This document shows positions 1 through 9,484 of a stretch of 64,000 nucleotides of DNA, one piece after another. Position numbers and translations under genes: made by a program. The stretch is from Variovorax sp. Root411 (GTDB taxonomy: Bacteria > Pseudomonadota > Gammaproteobacteria > Burkholderiales > Burkholderiaceae_C), in the NCBI RefSeq assembly GCF_001425205.1, contig NZ_LMDW01000001.1, forward strand, positions 745,928 through 809,927, read 5' to 3'. Each line of letters starts with the position of its first letter. The stretch's first letter is position 1. The notes under the pieces are model-generated. The model saw only the letters and a program-made list of their open reading frames with translations. It was not told where the DNA came from and did not search any database.

Positions 1-319
1 AATCGCCGAGCGACAACGGCACCACCCAGTCGACACCCGGGTGCGCGGACAGCGCCTGCACGCTCTTCCACGAGATGTTGTTGGTGGCCGCGCCGATGCG
101 GAACACCGAGTACAGCAGCAGCTGCGTCGAGCCGGTGCGCGCGCCGACGATCAGGTCGGTGCCCGAGACGGACGACGAGAAGTTCTCGCGCAGCTCGGTG
201 CGGATGCGTTCGACACCCAGAAGAAGAAAGGTCGACAGCGCGATCGAGAACACCGTGAGCGCGAGCGTGAAGCGGCGGTTCCAGGCGCTGTGCCAGGCAA
301 TGGAGAAGAGTGCCTTCAT
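1..319 (-). CDS. ABC transporter permease, FtsX/MacB-like (partial, cut by window edge)
   Basis: Only the first ~106 residues are inside the window; the rest lies beyond base 1. The N-terminus has a short cytoplasmic lead (MKALFSIAWHSAWNRR), one hydrophobic segment at about residues 17-33, then a soluble stretch containing SVSGTDLIVGARTGS. This is the usual start of FtsX/MacB-type permeases with a periplasmic core domain. It lies 55 bp downstream of an ABC ATPase on the same strand and is surely its membrane partner. With the DUF2796 protein upstream, the likely role is metal-ion (perhaps zinc) handling across the envelope, but that rests on the neighbour and not on this fragment. Confidence 0.85.
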   Translation of the reverse strand, partial: MKALFSIAWHSAWNRRFTLALTVFSIALSTFLLLGVERIRTELRENFSSSVSGTDLIVGARTGSTQLLLYSVFRIGAATNNISWKSVQALSAHPGVDWVVPLSLGD

Positions 320-374
320 TGGCAAACCTCCGCGCGTCGCGCTACGGTGTTCGCCTTGGGAGCGGCCCGGCGGC

Positions 375-1121
375 TCATGCGTCCGCCGCCATTGCGCTGG
401 TGGCGGCGCGGTTGATTTCCGGCAGCAGCACGTGCCGCGCAAAGCGCTGCGCGATGCGCTGGTCGTGGCTCACGAACACGAGCGCGCTGTGGTGCTCGGC
501 GCAGGCTGTCAGCAGCACGTCGAGGAAGGCTTCGCGCCGGTCTTCGTCGAGCGCGGAGGTGGGCTCGTCGGCAATCACCACCTCGGGCTGGCCGATGAGC
601 GCGCGCGCGGCGGCCACGCGCTGCTGCTGCCCGACCGACAGCTGAACGGCCTGGCGCTTCCACAGGTTGCGGTCGAGGCCCATCTGCTCGAGCAGGTGCT
701 CGGCCTCGTCGTGCGAGCTGCCGTTGCGCGACGCATTGGCCTCGCGCCGCTGCGAGAAGCGGCAGGGCAGCAGCACGTTGTCGATCACGCTCAGGTACGG
801 CAGCAGGTTGAACTGCTGGAAGATGTAGCCCACATGGGCCACGCGGCTGCGGTCGCGTGCGGCGCCCGAGAGCTTCGACCAGTCGTGCCCGAGCAGCGTG
901 ACGCGGCCTTCGTCGGCGACCAGCACGCCGGCCAGCAGCGACAGCAGCGTGCTCTTGCCGCAGCCGCTCGGGCCGTGCAGGAACACCGATTCGCCCGCGG
1001 TGATGCGAAAGGCCTCGATGTCGATGCACGGTTTCTTCACGCCGGGCCATGCGAAGCGCAATGCTTCGGCTGCGAGCACGACGCGCAAGGGCGACGGCTC
1101 GGCCTGCAGGGAGGTACTCAC
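375..1121 (-). CDS. ABC transporter ATP-binding protein (LolD/MacB-type)
   Basis: A 248-residue ATPase that would energise the adjacent FtsX-like permease. Walker A is GPSGCGKST at residues 50-58, the Q-loop is FQQFN near 101, the signature is LSVGQQQR at 161-168 and Walker B is VVIADEPTSALD from 181. The start codon is GTG, 4 bp after the stop of the DUF2796 gene, so translation is probably coupled. Size and the LSxGQQQR signature match the LolD/MacB family. Those serve lipoprotein release, efflux or, in DUF2796-linked systems, metal uptake. The substrate cannot be read from the sequence. Confidence 0.93.
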   Translation of the reverse strand: MSTSLQAEPSPLRVVLAAEALRFAWPGVKKPCIDIEAFRITAGESVFLHGPSGCGKSTLLSLLAGVLVADEGRVTLLGHDWSKLSGAARDRSRVAHVGYIFQQFNLLPYLSVIDNVLLPCRFSQRREANASRNGSSHDEAEHLLEQMGLDRNLWKRQAVQLSVGQQQRVAAARALIGQPEVVIADEPTSALDEDRREAFLDVLLTACAEHHSALVFVSHDQRIAQRFARHVLLPEINRAATSAMAADA

Positions 1122-1125
1122 AGCC

Positions 1126-1725
1126 TTACTTGCCCCAGCTCAGGCGGGCGGGCTGGGTGGCTTGCGCACCGGCAGGGCGCTTCAGCTGGCGCTTGAACTG
1201 TCCCTGCGCCGTGGCAATCTGCGAGTCGATCTGGCGCAGGCCCTTGAACGCGCCGAACAGGTTGAGGTCGATGAACTTCGCGGCAGCCGCATTGGTGCAG
1301 TTGAAGGAGAAGGTGGCATCGAGGTCGGCATGGCCGGCGGGCTCGTTGGGGTCGGGGTTGCCCAGGCCCAGCGCACCGGAGCGCAGGTCGACCGGACCGA
1401 GCTTGCAGTTGGCGGCGGGGTCGACGATGAAGAGCTTGTCGGCCGCGCGCAGCTGGGCGACAGCCTCTTGGACGAGCTTTTTCTCGGCATCGGTCTTGGG
1501 TGCGCGTTCGAAGCCGACGATGTTGTCGAGTGGGGACTCCATGTCGATCACCACCGTGGGGCCGTCGACGGCCACGTCGAGCTTGAGCTGGCCGTGCACG
1601 TGGGCGTGCTGCTGCTGGGCCTGCGCGGTGAGGAACGGGGCTGCCGCGAAGAGCGCGGCGGCGATTGCGAGTCCCGTGGTGCGTTGGAAGCTCCGGAAGC
1701 GTCGACTCGTCGTCATCAATGTCAT
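1126..1725 (-). CDS. DUF2796 (ZrgA-like) periplasmic protein, probable metal-binding component
   Basis: A 199-residue protein with an N-terminal signal peptide (hydrophobic stretch about residues 17-36, then a likely cut after AQA). The mature protein begins with a His cluster, QQQHAHVHGQ, typical of DUF2796. It contains two Cys (ANCKLG and FNCTN) that could form a disulphide. DUF2796 proteins such as Vibrio ZrgA work with ABC transporters in zinc acquisition, and the next two genes are an ABC ATPase and permease. The start overlaps the sseA stop (ATGA), so it probably belongs to one operon with sseA. Zinc as substrate is inferred by family; no Zur box was recognised. Confidence 0.85.
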   Translation of the reverse strand: MTLMTTSRRFRSFQRTTGLAIAAALFAAAPFLTAQAQQQHAHVHGQLKLDVAVDGPTVVIDMESPLDNIVGFERAPKTDAEKKLVQEAVAQLRAADKLFIVDPAANCKLGPVDLRSGALGLGNPDPNEPAGHADLDATFSFNCTNAAAAKFIDLNLFGAFKGLRQIDSQIATAQGQFKRQLKRPAGAQATQPARLSWGK

Positions 1726-2630
1726 GGTTCAGCGCCTTGCCGGGTCGGCAGCCCCGGCGTGTTGCTCCATTCGCTCCAGCTGCCGGCATAGAGCGCGGTC
1801 GTCCCGAACCCCGCGATCTGCATGGCGAGCAGATTCGGCACGGCGCTCACGCCGCTGCCGCAATGGTGGACGACGGTCGCCGCGTCGCGTCCCGCGAGCA
1901 GCGCTTCGAACTCGGCACGCAATTGCGATGCCGGCTTGAATTTGCCGTCGGGGCCGAGGTTGTCGGCGAAGGGCCGGTTGAGAGCCCCGGGGATGTGACC
2001 GGCAATCGGGTCCAGAGGTTCCACCTCGCCGCGGTAACGTGCGCCGGCGCGTGCGTCGATCAGGTTCTGGTCAGGCTGGCCGAGCCGGCGCACCACGGTG
2101 TCGGTGGTCACGAGCTTCGCGACGGGCTCGCCCACGACGAAGTTCGACTGGAAGCGCGCGGGCTCCTCGCGGCCGGTGACTTCGCCGCCCGCGGCCTGCC
2201 AGGCCTGCAGGCCGCCGTCGAGCACGGCCACGGCCTCGTGGCCCATCCACTTGAGCATCCACCACAGGCGGCCACAGTAGTTGGCGCCGTTGCGGTCGTA
2301 CACCACGGCCTGCATGCCGTTGGCGAAGCCGATGCCCGACAGCCACGCCGCGAACTTCTCGCGGCTGGGCAGCGGGTGGCGCCCGCCCGATGCGGGCACC
2401 CCGTCTTCCTGCGCTACCACCACCTCGCCGTGTGCGCCCGGGGCGCCGTGCCTGGCACTGAGGTCGGTGTCGAGGTTGGCGTACAGCGCACCCGGAATGT
2501 GCGCGGTGGCGTACTGCTGTGCGCCGGCTTCGGGCTTCATGAGGTCGAAGCTGCAGTCGAACACCATCAAGGGCGTGTCGCCCGCTTGCAATTGCTGGAG
2601 TTGTTCGACGGAGATGAGGGTGGTGTACAT
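1722..2630 (-). CDS. sseA: 3-mercaptopyruvate/thiosulfate sulfurtransferase (tandem rhodanese)
   Basis: A 302-residue protein made of two rhodanese domains, about 5-140 and 165-295. It transfers sulfane sulfur from 3-mercaptopyruvate or thiosulfate to thiol or cyanide acceptors. The catalytic loop in the second domain is HCGSGVSA with Cys257; a CGSGVxA loop is typical of the SseA/mercaptopyruvate branch, while CRxGxR is typical of thiosulfate rhodaneses. The chosen ATG at 2630 follows a GAAGGAG ribosome site; a longer upstream reading frame has no support. The 3' end overlaps the DUF2796 start by 4 bp. It is probably cytoplasmic, as no signal peptide is seen. Confidence 0.93.
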   Translation of the reverse strand: MYTTLISVEQLQQLQAGDTPLMVFDCSFDLMKPEAGAQQYATAHIPGALYANLDTDLSARHGAPGAHGEVVVAQEDGVPASGGRHPLPSREKFAAWLSGIGFANGMQAVVYDRNGANYCGRLWWMLKWMGHEAVAVLDGGLQAWQAAGGEVTGREEPARFQSNFVVGEPVAKLVTTDTVVRRLGQPDQNLIDARAGARYRGEVEPLDPIAGHIPGALNRPFADNLGPDGKFKPASQLRAEFEALLAGRDAATVVHHCGSGVSAVPNLLAMQIAGFGTTALYAGSWSEWSNTPGLPTRQGAEP

Positions 2631-2670
2631 GGCGTGTGCTCCTTCGAAATCGAGAATGTCGTTGTGCCGT

Positions 2671-3642
2671 TCAGTGCTCTTCGGCCGGCGCCTTGGGCAC
2701 CGCCCGCTGTCGCAACACGGTTGCGGCAATGCCGCTCACGATGATGAGCGCCATCCCGGCCCAGCCAGTGGCATCGATGCGGTCGTTGAACAGCACCACG
2801 CTGTAGAACGCAGCGAACACGATGCCCGAATACTGCAGGTTGGCCACCACCAGCGTACCGGCAGCAGTCTTGGCGGTGGCGTAGGCGCGGGTCATGCAGA
2901 GTTGTCCGAGGGCGGCCAGCAAGCCGATGGGCAGCAGCCACAGCGCATGCTGCCACGTCCATGCACCGCCGTCCGAAAACCCGGTGGCCGCCGTGGCAAT
3001 GCCACCGGCCACGGCGGAGCCGACCGCGAAGTAGAAGACCGTGCGCAGCTCCGGCTCGCCGATGCGCGACAGCGCCACCACCTGCATGTAGGCAAAGGCG
3101 GCCGTGAGGCCCGACAACAGGCCCAGCATGCCCGCAAAGCCTTCGTTGGCATTGACGCTGGGCTTGAGCATCAGCACCACGCCCGCGAAACCCGCCAGCA
3201 CGGTCAGCACCAGCGCGCCCTGCAGCGGCGGGCGTTCCACGCGGCCATCGCGCCCGGGCACCGGCACCCAGGCCAGCAACGAGCCCCCGACGAGGAAGGC
3301 CGCGACCCACACGCTGCTCATGTAGTTGAGCGTAACGGCGGTGGCCAGCGGCATGTGGGCGATGGCATAGAACCACGCGCCCAGCGAGACCACGCCGATG
3401 GTGCTGCGCCAGGCGTGCATGCCGGGGTAGCTGGTGGCCAGGGAGACGCCGCGGTTGCGGGCCAGGAGCCAAAGGAAGACGATGCCGATGAGGCCACGGC
3501 CCAGCACCATCTCGCCGCTGTTGAACCACGCCGAGGCCACCTTGACGACCACGCTCATCGTGGCGAACAAAAAGGCGCCGAGCACCATCCAGAGTGCTTG
3601 CACTGTTCGGCTCAGGCGTTCTGCATCGCGCTGCGATACCAC
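2671..3642 (-). CDS. DMT-superfamily (EamA) transporter
   Basis: An integral membrane protein of up to 323 residues with about ten hydrophobic segments arranged as two EamA repeats (about 18-150 and 170-315). Such proteins export or exchange small metabolites, but the substrate is unknown. The ATG at 3642 overlaps the end of the Rieske gene by 31 bp. A GTG at 3606 and an ATG at 3588, just after the Rieske stop, are good alternative starts because the first membrane segment begins at VQALWMVLG. The overlap suggests co-transcription with the Rieske oxygenase. Confidence 0.9.
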   Translation of the reverse strand: MVSQRDAERLSRTVQALWMVLGAFLFATMSVVVKVASAWFNSGEMVLGRGLIGIVFLWLLARNRGVSLATSYPGMHAWRSTIGVVSLGAWFYAIAHMPLATAVTLNYMSSVWVAAFLVGGSLLAWVPVPGRDGRVERPPLQGALVLTVLAGFAGVVLMLKPSVNANEGFAGMLGLLSGLTAAFAYMQVVALSRIGEPELRTVFYFAVGSAVAGGIATAATGFSDGGAWTWQHALWLLPIGLLAALGQLCMTRAYATAKTAAGTLVVANLQYSGIVFAAFYSVVLFNDRIDATGWAGMALIIVSGIAATVLRQRAVPKAPAEEH

Positions 3643-4751
3643 TCGTGGAACTGCTGCATGCCGTCTTCCATCGGGCTCTGGTAGGGGCCGGTCTCGTTGT
3701 CGCCGCGCAGCATCAGCGCACGGCGGCCGGCGTCCATGCGCTCGGCGATCTCGTCGTCTTCCACGCAGGTTTCCATGTAGGCGGCCTGCTGGGCCTCGAC
3801 GAACTCGCGTTCGAACGCGACGATTTCCTCAGGGTAGAAGAATTCGACCATGTTGAGCGTCTTCGTCGGGCTCACCGGGTGCAGGGTCGACACCGTGAGC
3901 ACGTGCGGATACCACTCGACCATCACGTGCGGGTAGTAGGTGAGCCAGATGGCGCCGTACTTCGGCGGCTTGCCGTCGCGGTACTTGAGCAGCTGCTCTT
4001 GCCACTTCTGGTAGATCGGGCTGCCCGCGCGGCCCAGGCGGTTGGCCACGCCCACCGTCTGCACCGAATAGCGGGGCTTGAACTCCCAGCGCAGGTCGTC
4101 GCAGGTGACGAAGCTGCCCAGTCCCGGATGGAACGGGCCGACGTGGTAGTCCTCGAGGTAGACCTCGATGAAGGTCTTCCAGTTGTAGTTGCACTCGTGC
4201 AGCTCGACGCGGTCGAGCGCATAGCCGCTGAAATCGAGATCGGCCTGCGGCCCGAGGCCGGCCATGTCGGCCGCCACGTCGGGACCCGAACCGTCCGGAT
4301 TCTTCTCGAACAGAAGGCCGTTCCATTCGGTCAGCGGGTAATTGTGCAGGTTCAGGCAGGGGTCCTGCTCGAAATGCGGAGCGCCGATCAACGTGCCGGT
4401 GGTGCGCGAATCGCTTGCGGCGTAGGTCCAGCGGTGCAGCGGGCAGACGATGTTGCCGCCGGCCTGGTTGTCGAGCTGGCCCCGGCCCTGGAGGATCAGG
4501 GCCTGGCGGTGGCGGCAGACGTTGGAGATCAGTTCCACGCCCTTGGGCGTGTGAACCAGCGCGCGGCCCTGGTGCTCCTGCGGCAGCGTGTGGAAGTCGC
4601 CCATTTCGGGCACGGCCAGGCGATGGCCGACATAGCGGGGCCCTCGCGAAAAAAGGTTCTGCATTTCGCGGGCGTAGAGCGCCTCGTCAAAATACGCGGA
4701 AACTGGAAGTTGGCTCGCGGCCTGCTGCAGTTGAAGACTTAAATCAGACAT
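3612..4751 (-). CDS. Rieske [2Fe-2S] non-heme iron oxygenase, alpha subunit
   Basis: A 379-residue oxygenase. The Rieske cluster ligands are C79-x-H81 (VCRHR) and C103-x2-H106 (CPLHRW). The mononuclear iron site follows in EVYLEDYHVGPFH with Asp201 as the bridging residue and His203/His208 as iron ligands. The C-terminal YQSPMEDGMQQFHEWYRS resembles the amine/betaine-type branch (GbcA, choline or carnitine oxygenases) more than classical dioxygenases. No reductase or ferredoxin gene is adjacent, so electrons must come from elsewhere. ATG 4751 is used because the Rieske fold begins soon after it; the in-frame extension to 5069 runs through the intergenic region and is not credible. The substrate is unknown. 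Confidence 0.9.
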   Translation of the reverse strand: MSDLSLQLQQAASQLPVSAYFDEALYAREMQNLFSRGPRYVGHRLAVPEMGDFHTLPQEHQGRALVHTPKGVELISNVCRHRQALILQGRGQLDNQAGGNIVCPLHRWTYAASDSRTTGTLIGAPHFEQDPCLNLHNYPLTEWNGLLFEKNPDGSGPDVAADMAGLGPQADLDFSGYALDRVELHECNYNWKTFIEVYLEDYHVGPFHPGLGSFVTCDDLRWEFKPRYSVQTVGVANRLGRAGSPIYQKWQEQLLKYRDGKPPKYGAIWLTYYPHVMVEWYPHVLTVSTLHPVSPTKTLNMVEFFYPEEIVAFEREFVEAQQAAYMETCVEDDEIAERMDAGRRALMLRGDNETGPYQSPMEDGMQQFHEWYRSAMQNA

Positions 4752-5026
4752 GGAGGACCTGACCAAGCTCCCCACAGGGAGAAAAAAGAAAAGAACGGAA
4801 AGGTGCCGTCCGGGAGGCTCGACGGCCCGAAGAGTGTGTTGACGTCGCCAACGAGAGAAGTTCGCATTGTACCCGGGGCATCTTTTGTCTCCCCGGCTCT
4901 TCACCCGGCTTGGCTGTGTGCAATCGGGCTGCGCTCGAGGGCGGGCGCGACTCGTCCGGAGGGACGGCCGCCCGGTTGTTCTGCTCACAGTCCTAAAATG
5001 CCCGGTTTCACCCACGTTTCGCTTGC
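4752..5026. promoter_or_regulatory. Divergent intergenic region between the Rieske gene and xseB
   Basis: A 275-bp gene-free stretch between divergent genes. A good -10-like hexamer TAAAAT lies at 4994-4999 on the plus strand, about 28 bp before the xseB start, with a poorly matching -35. No clear operator palindrome or riboswitch was recognised. Confidence 0.4.
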
Positions 5027-5293
5027 ATGCCCAAGGTGCCTCCCCCTTCCTCGTCCAGCCCGGCGGCAACGCCCGATACGGGCCCGCTGCCTGCCAGTTA
5101 CGAAGCCGGACTCCAGGAACTGGAGCAACTGGTGGCGGAGCTCGAGTCGGGCCAACTGCCCCTCGACCAGCTGCTCGTGAGCTACCAGCGCGGTGCGGCG
5201 CTGCTCGCCTTCTGCCGCGACAAGCTGCAGGCGGTCGAAGACCAGATCAAGGTGCTCGATTCGGGCAGCCTCAAGGTCTGGACGCCTGAATGA
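5027..5293 (+). CDS. xseB: Exodeoxyribonuclease VII small subunit
   Basis: An 88-residue protein carrying the XseB signature: [19 protein letters not shown] then [13 protein letters not shown] and a helix ending in KVLDSG. XseB binds in several copies to the catalytic XseA to form exonuclease VII, which degrades single-stranded DNA in both directions. The first ~20 residues are Pro/Ser-rich and probably disordered. The stop overlaps the ispA start by 4 bp (ATGA). Placement before ispA and dxs is a conserved proteobacterial order. Confidence 0.95.
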   Translation: MPKVPPPSSSSPAATPDTGPLPASYEAGLQELEQLVAELESGQLPLDQLLVSYQRGAALLAFCRDKLQAVEDQIKVLDSGSLKVWTPE

Positions 5294-6210
5294 GCGCCGC
5301 CGCGCTGAACTCCAGCCATTGGGACGCCCGCACGCTCGCCGGCTGGAGCGACCCCCATCTGGTGAACGTCGAAGCGGCCTTGTCGCGCTGGGTCGGCGTG
5401 GATGCGCCCGTGCTGCTGGGCGATGCCATGCGCTACGCCGTGCTCGATGGCGGCAAGCGCCTGCGGCCGCTGCTGGTGCTCGCAGCCAGCGAGGCCGTTG
5501 GCGGCAACCAGGCCGCTGCCCTGCGTGCGGCCTGCGCCACCGAGCTGATCCACGCCTATTCGCTGGTGCACGACGACCTGCCGTGCATGGACAACGACGT
5601 GCTGCGCCGTGGCAAGCCCACCGTGCACGTGAAATTCGGCGAGGCCGACGCCCTGCTGGCCGGCGATGCACTGCAGGCCCTGGCCTTCGAGCTGCTCACG
5701 CCCGACGGCGACGAGATTCCCGCTGCCACGCAGGCCCAACTGTGCCGACTGCTCGCTCGCGCTGCGGGCAGCCAGGGCATGGCCGGCGGCCAGGCCATCG
5801 ACCTGGCCAGCGTCGGCATTGCATTGAATGAAGCACAGCTGCGCGAAATGCACCGCCTGAAGACCGGCGCGCTGCTGCAGGGCAGCGTCGAGATGGGCGC
5901 TGCCTGCGGTTCCCTGACCACATCGGCACTGGCCGCGCTGCGCGACTATGGCGCGGCCATCGGCCTGGCGTTCCAGGTGGTCGACGACATCCTCGACGTC
6001 ACGGCCGACTCGCACACCCTGGGCAAGACCGCCGGCAAGGACGCCGCGGCCGACAAGCCCACCTACGTGTCCTTGCTGGGCCTCGACGGCGCGCGCGCCC
6101 AGGCCCGCCAGCTGCTGGCTGACGCGCTGGCCGCGCTGGCACGCAGCGGCCTGCCCGACACCGCAGCGCTGCGCGCTTTGGCCCACATGGTGGTCGATCG
6201 CGATCGCTAG
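5290..6210 (+). CDS. ispA: Farnesyl diphosphate synthase (short-chain polyprenyl synthetase)
   Basis: A 306-residue trans-isoprenyl diphosphate synthase. The first Asp-rich motif is DDLPCMDND at about residues 94-102 (the DDxxxxD spacing of bacterial IspA), and the second is DDILD near 232. GGKRLRP near 54 and KTGALL are also family hallmarks. It condenses IPP with DMAPP and GPP to make FPP for quinones, undecaprenyl phosphate and hopanoids. It is translationally coupled to xseB and followed by dxs, so product and precursor synthesis are encoded side by side. Confidence 0.95.
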   Translation: MSAAALNSSHWDARTLAGWSDPHLVNVEAALSRWVGVDAPVLLGDAMRYAVLDGGKRLRPLLVLAASEAVGGNQAAALRAACATELIHAYSLVHDDLPCMDNDVLRRGKPTVHVKFGEADALLAGDALQALAFELLTPDGDEIPAATQAQLCRLLARAAGSQGMAGGQAIDLASVGIALNEAQLREMHRLKTGALLQGSVEMGAACGSLTTSALAALRDYGAAIGLAFQVVDDILDVTADSHTLGKTAGKDAAADKPTYVSLLGLDGARAQARQLLADALAALARSGLPDTAALRALAHMVVDRDR

Positions 6211-6242
6211 GATGAAACTTACCCCCAGTCTTCGCGCACTTC

Positions 6243-6304
6243 GTGTCGCTTCGCCAACCCCCTTCCAGGGGGCGACACCAGCGGCCCGGCAAAGCCGGTT
6301 CCGC
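6243..6304. repeat. Two-hairpin intergenic element between ispA and dxs
   Basis: The 180-bp gap holds two adjacent dyads. Hairpin 1 has GTGTCG (6243-6248) and CCCCC (6258-6262) pairing with GGGGG (6268-6272) and CGACAC (6273-6278). Hairpin 2 has GCGG/CCGGC (6281-6290) pairing with GCCGG/CCGC (6294-6304). There is no T-tract, so it is not a normal terminator. It looks like a REP-type intergenic repeat, but no second copy was found in this window. Confidence 0.5.
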
Positions 6305-6390
6305 GGTGTCTCCCGACTGAATCGCGGCAGTTTCGTGTGTCGCGGGCCGCACGAAGCGTGATCGAACACTGAGAAAAGAAAATACCTCCC

Positions 6391-8250
6391 ATGGCTGCTC
6401 CGCTGCTTCCAACACTCCACGACCCTTCGCCGATCCGCAAATACGACCGGGCCCAGCTGCGCCAACTGTCCGACGAGGTGCGCGCCTGTGTGCTCGACAA
6501 CGTCTCGCGCACCGGCGGCCACCTGAGCTCCAACCTCGGCACGGTCGAACTCACGGTCGCGCTGCACCACGTGTTCAACACGCCGCACGACCGCCTGGTG
6601 TGGGACGTGGGCCACCAGACCTATCCGCACAAGATCCTCACGGGCCGGCGCGAGCGCATGCCTACGCTGAGGCAGATCGGCGGCATCTCGGGCTTTCCGC
6701 AGCGCAGCGAGAGCGAGTTCGACACCTTCGGCACCGCCCATTCGTCGACCAGCATCTCGGCCGCGCTCGGCATGGCCATGGCCGCCAAGCAGAAGGGCGA
6801 AAACCGCCATGCCGTGGCCATCATCGGCGACGGCGCGCTCACGGCCGGCATGGCCTTCGAGGCGCTGAACAACGCGGGCGTGTGCGACTGCAAGCTGCTC
6901 GTCATCCTGAACGACAACGACATGTCGATCAGCCCGCCGGTGGGCGCGCTCAACCGCTACCTCGCGCAGTTGATGAGCGGCAACTTCTACGCCGCTGCCA
7001 AGAACGTCGGCAAGAGCATGCTGCGCAATGCGCCGCCGCTGTTCGAGCTGGCCAAGCGACTGGAACAGCATGCCAAGGGCATGGTCGTGCCGGCCACGCT
7101 GTTCGAGCAGTTCGGCTTCAACTACGTGGGCCCGATCGACGGCCATGACCTCGACTCGCTGGTGCCCACGCTCGAGAACCTCAAGCACCTCGAGGGCCCG
7201 CAGTTCCTGCACGTGGTCACGAAGAAGGGGCAGGGCTACAAGCTGGCCGAAGCCGATCCGGTGGCCTACCACGGCCCCGGCAAGTTCGATCCGCAGGTGG
7301 GGCTTGTCAAGTCCGCCGCGGTGGCGAGGCAGACTTTCACGCAGGTGTTCGGCCAGTGGCTCTGCGACACGGCCGCTGCCGATGGCCGCCTGGTGGGCAT
7401 CACGCCCGCGATGCGCGAAGGCTCGGGGCTCGTGGAGTTCGAGAAGCGCTTTCCCGAGCGCTACTACGACGTCGGCATCGCCGAGCAGCACGCCGTGACC
7501 TTCGCAGCCGGCCTGGCCTGCGAGGGGCTGAAGCCGGTGGTCGCGATCTACTCGACCTTCCTGCAGCGCGCGTACGACCAACTGATCCACGACGTGGCGA
7601 TCCAGAACCTGCCGGTGGTGTTCGCGCTCGACCGCGCGGGCCTCGTGGGTGCCGACGGCGCCACGCATGCGGGCGCGTACGACATTCCGTTCCTGCGCTG
7701 CATTCCGAACATGAGCATTGCGTGCCCGGCCGACGAGCGCGAATGCCGCCAGCTGCTGACCAGCGCCTACGAGCAGAACCACCCGGTCGCCGTGCGCTAT
7801 CCGCGCGGCGCGGGCGCCGGCGTCACGCCGCACCTCGCGCTCGAGGCCTTGCCCTTCGGCAAGGGCGAGATCCGCCGCGAAGGCAGGCGCATTGCCATTC
7901 TCGCGTTCGGTACGCTGCTGTATCCCGCGCTCACCGCGGCCGAGCCGCTCAACGCCACGGTGGTCAACATGCGCTGGGCCAAACCGCTCGACGTCGAGCT
8001 GCTGTTGAAGGTCGCGGGCACGCACGACGCCATCGTCACACTGGAAGAGGGTGCCACCATGGGCGGCGCGGGCAGTGCGGTGCTCGAGGCGCTGCAGGCT
8101 GCCAACATCCAGAAGCCGGTGCTGCAGCTCGGCCTGCCCGACCGCTTCATCGAACACGGCGATCCGGCGAAGTTGCTGGCGAGCATCGGGCTCGATGCGC
8201 CCGGCATCGAAGCCTCGATCCGCGAGCGCTTCGTTTCGGGCGCAGGGTAA
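6391..8250 (+). CDS. dxs: 1-deoxy-D-xylulose-5-phosphate synthase
   Basis: A 619-residue enzyme of the normal family length. It joins pyruvate and glyceraldehyde-3-phosphate, with loss of CO2, to give DXP, the entry step of the MEP isoprenoid pathway. The N-terminal TPP domain has [14 protein letters not shown] and the diphosphate/Mg motif [18 protein letters not shown]. The pyrimidine-binding domain has [17 protein letters not shown] with the catalytic Glu. The C-terminal transketolase-type domain ends at a normal length. Its partner ispA lies 180 bp upstream; the hairpin-rich gap suggests that dxs may have some separate expression control. Confidence 0.97.
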   Translation: MAAPLLPTLHDPSPIRKYDRAQLRQLSDEVRACVLDNVSRTGGHLSSNLGTVELTVALHHVFNTPHDRLVWDVGHQTYPHKILTGRRERMPTLRQIGGISGFPQRSESEFDTFGTAHSSTSISAALGMAMAAKQKGENRHAVAIIGDGALTAGMAFEALNNAGVCDCKLLVILNDNDMSISPPVGALNRYLAQLMSGNFYAAAKNVGKSMLRNAPPLFELAKRLEQHAKGMVVPATLFEQFGFNYVGPIDGHDLDSLVPTLENLKHLEGPQFLHVVTKKGQGYKLAEADPVAYHGPGKFDPQVGLVKSAAVARQTFTQVFGQWLCDTAAADGRLVGITPAMREGSGLVEFEKRFPERYYDVGIAEQHAVTFAAGLACEGLKPVVAIYSTFLQRAYDQLIHDVAIQNLPVVFALDRAGLVGADGATHAGAYDIPFLRCIPNMSIACPADERECRQLLTSAYEQNHPVAVRYPRGAGAGVTPHLALEALPFGKGEIRREGRRIAILAFGTLLYPALTAAEPLNATVVNMRWAKPLDVELLLKVAGTHDAIVTLEEGATMGGAGSAVLEALQAANIQKPVLQLGLPDRFIEHGDPAKLLASIGLDAPGIEASIRERFVSGAG

Positions 8251-8307
8251 ACCCCCGCCGAGCCCTGTAAGCGCGTTTTTACAATCAAGAAGACTTACAC
8301 AGTCCCC

Positions 8308-8338
8308 AACGCGGTCACAAGCCGCGTTTTGTTTTTTC
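8308..8338 (+). terminator. Rho-independent terminator after dxs
   Basis: Stem AACGCGG (8308-8314) / CCGCGTT (8322-8328) with a 7-nt loop, followed by a T-rich tract. It lies between the dxs stop and the following TRAP binding-protein gene, so it separates the two transcripts. Confidence 0.8.
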
Positions 8339-8359
8339 CAAGAACTCGGAGAGCTATCA

Positions 8360-9442
8360 ATGGATCGTCGTTCCCTCATCAAAAACGCCGGCATCGCGGG
8401 CGTTCTGGCCGCTGGCATTGCGCCGGCCGTTCACGCGCAAGCCGCGATTCGCTGGCGCCTGGCGTCGAGCTTTCCCCGGTCCCTGGACACCATCTTCGGC
8501 AGCGCCGAGATGCTCTCGAAGACGGTCAAGGCGCTGTCGGGCGGCAAGTTCGAGATCTCGGTCCATCCCGCAGGTGAACTGATGCCCGCGTTCGGCGTGG
8601 TCGATGCGCTGCAGGCCGACACCCTCGAGATGGCGCAGACGGCGGCCTACTATTTCACCGGCAAGGACCCCATCTTCGCCTTCAGCTGCGCAGTGCCGTT
8701 CGGCCTGACCGCGCGCCAGACCGACTCCTGGAAGGAGTACGGCAACGGCCGCAAGCTGCTCGACGCCTTCTTCGCGCAATACAACTTCCGCACCGCCAGC
8801 GCCGGCAACACCGGCACGCAGATGGGCGGCTGGTACCGCAAGGAAATCAAGGCGGTCGAAGACCTCAAGGGCCTCAAGATGCGCATGGGCGGCGGCGTGT
8901 TCGGCGAGGCGATGGCCAAGCTGGGCGTGGTGTCGCAGAACATGCCCGCGGGCGACGTGTACCAGGCGCTCGAAAAGGGCACGCTGGATGCGGCCGAGTT
9001 CGTCGGCCCCTACGATGACGAGAAGCTGGGCTTCAACAAAGTCGCCCCGTACTACTACTACCCCGGCTGGTGGGAAGGCGGAGCCGATCTCGAGTTCTTC
9101 ATCAACAACAAGGCGTTTGCCAAGCTGTCGGACGAGAACAAGGCCATCCTCGATGCGGCGACCAAGGTTGCCGCGCGCGACATGATCGCCAAGTACGACG
9201 CCTTCAACCCGGTCGCGCTCAAGCGCCTCGTGGCCGCCAAGACCCAACTGAAGCCGTTCCCCAAGGCCGTGATGGACGCGGGCTTCAAGGCCTCGATGGA
9301 AGTGTTCGCCGAGCATGAAGCCAAGTCGGCGGACTTCAAGAAGATCCACCAGGACATGCGTGCATTCCAGCGCGACCAGATCCTGTGGAACCGCTTCTCG
9401 GAGTACCCGTTCAACCAGTACATGAACTCGGTCAAGATCTGA
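8360..9442 (+). CDS. TRAP transporter substrate-binding protein (DctP/TakP-like)
   Basis: A 360-residue periplasmic solute receptor. The N-terminus MDRRSLIKNAGIAG is twin-arginine-like and is followed by a hydrophobic stretch with a likely cut after VHAQA, suggesting Tat export. The body has TRAP features including PAGELMPAFGVVDALQ, GLKMRMGGGVFGEAMAKLG, QALEKGTLDAAEFVGPYDD and YYYPGWWEGGADLEFFIN. That last block resembles TakP-type receptors for 2-oxo-monocarboxylates. The ATG at 8360 follows GGAGAG. The membrane subunits lie downstream but on the opposite strand, which is unusual for TRAP systems. Confidence 0.92.
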   Translation: MDRRSLIKNAGIAGVLAAGIAPAVHAQAAIRWRLASSFPRSLDTIFGSAEMLSKTVKALSGGKFEISVHPAGELMPAFGVVDALQADTLEMAQTAAYYFTGKDPIFAFSCAVPFGLTARQTDSWKEYGNGRKLLDAFFAQYNFRTASAGNTGTQMGGWYRKEIKAVEDLKGLKMRMGGGVFGEAMAKLGVVSQNMPAGDVYQALEKGTLDAAEFVGPYDDEKLGFNKVAPYYYYPGWWEGGADLEFFINNKAFAKLSDENKAILDAATKVAARDMIAKYDAFNPVALKRLVAAKTQLKPFPKAVMDAGFKASMEVFAEHEAKSADFKKIHQDMRAFQRDQILWNRFSEYPFNQYMNSVKI

Positions 9443-9484
9443 GCATCCGCTGCGCGGCCGCCCTTCGCGGTCAGCCAGCAAAAA

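Noticed and set aside
5182..8418. 1078-codon open frame antisense to ispA and dxs
   Set aside because: It is a mirror of the GC3-rich codons of well-identified genes; its translation is low-complexity His/Arg/Ala/Gly with no domain.
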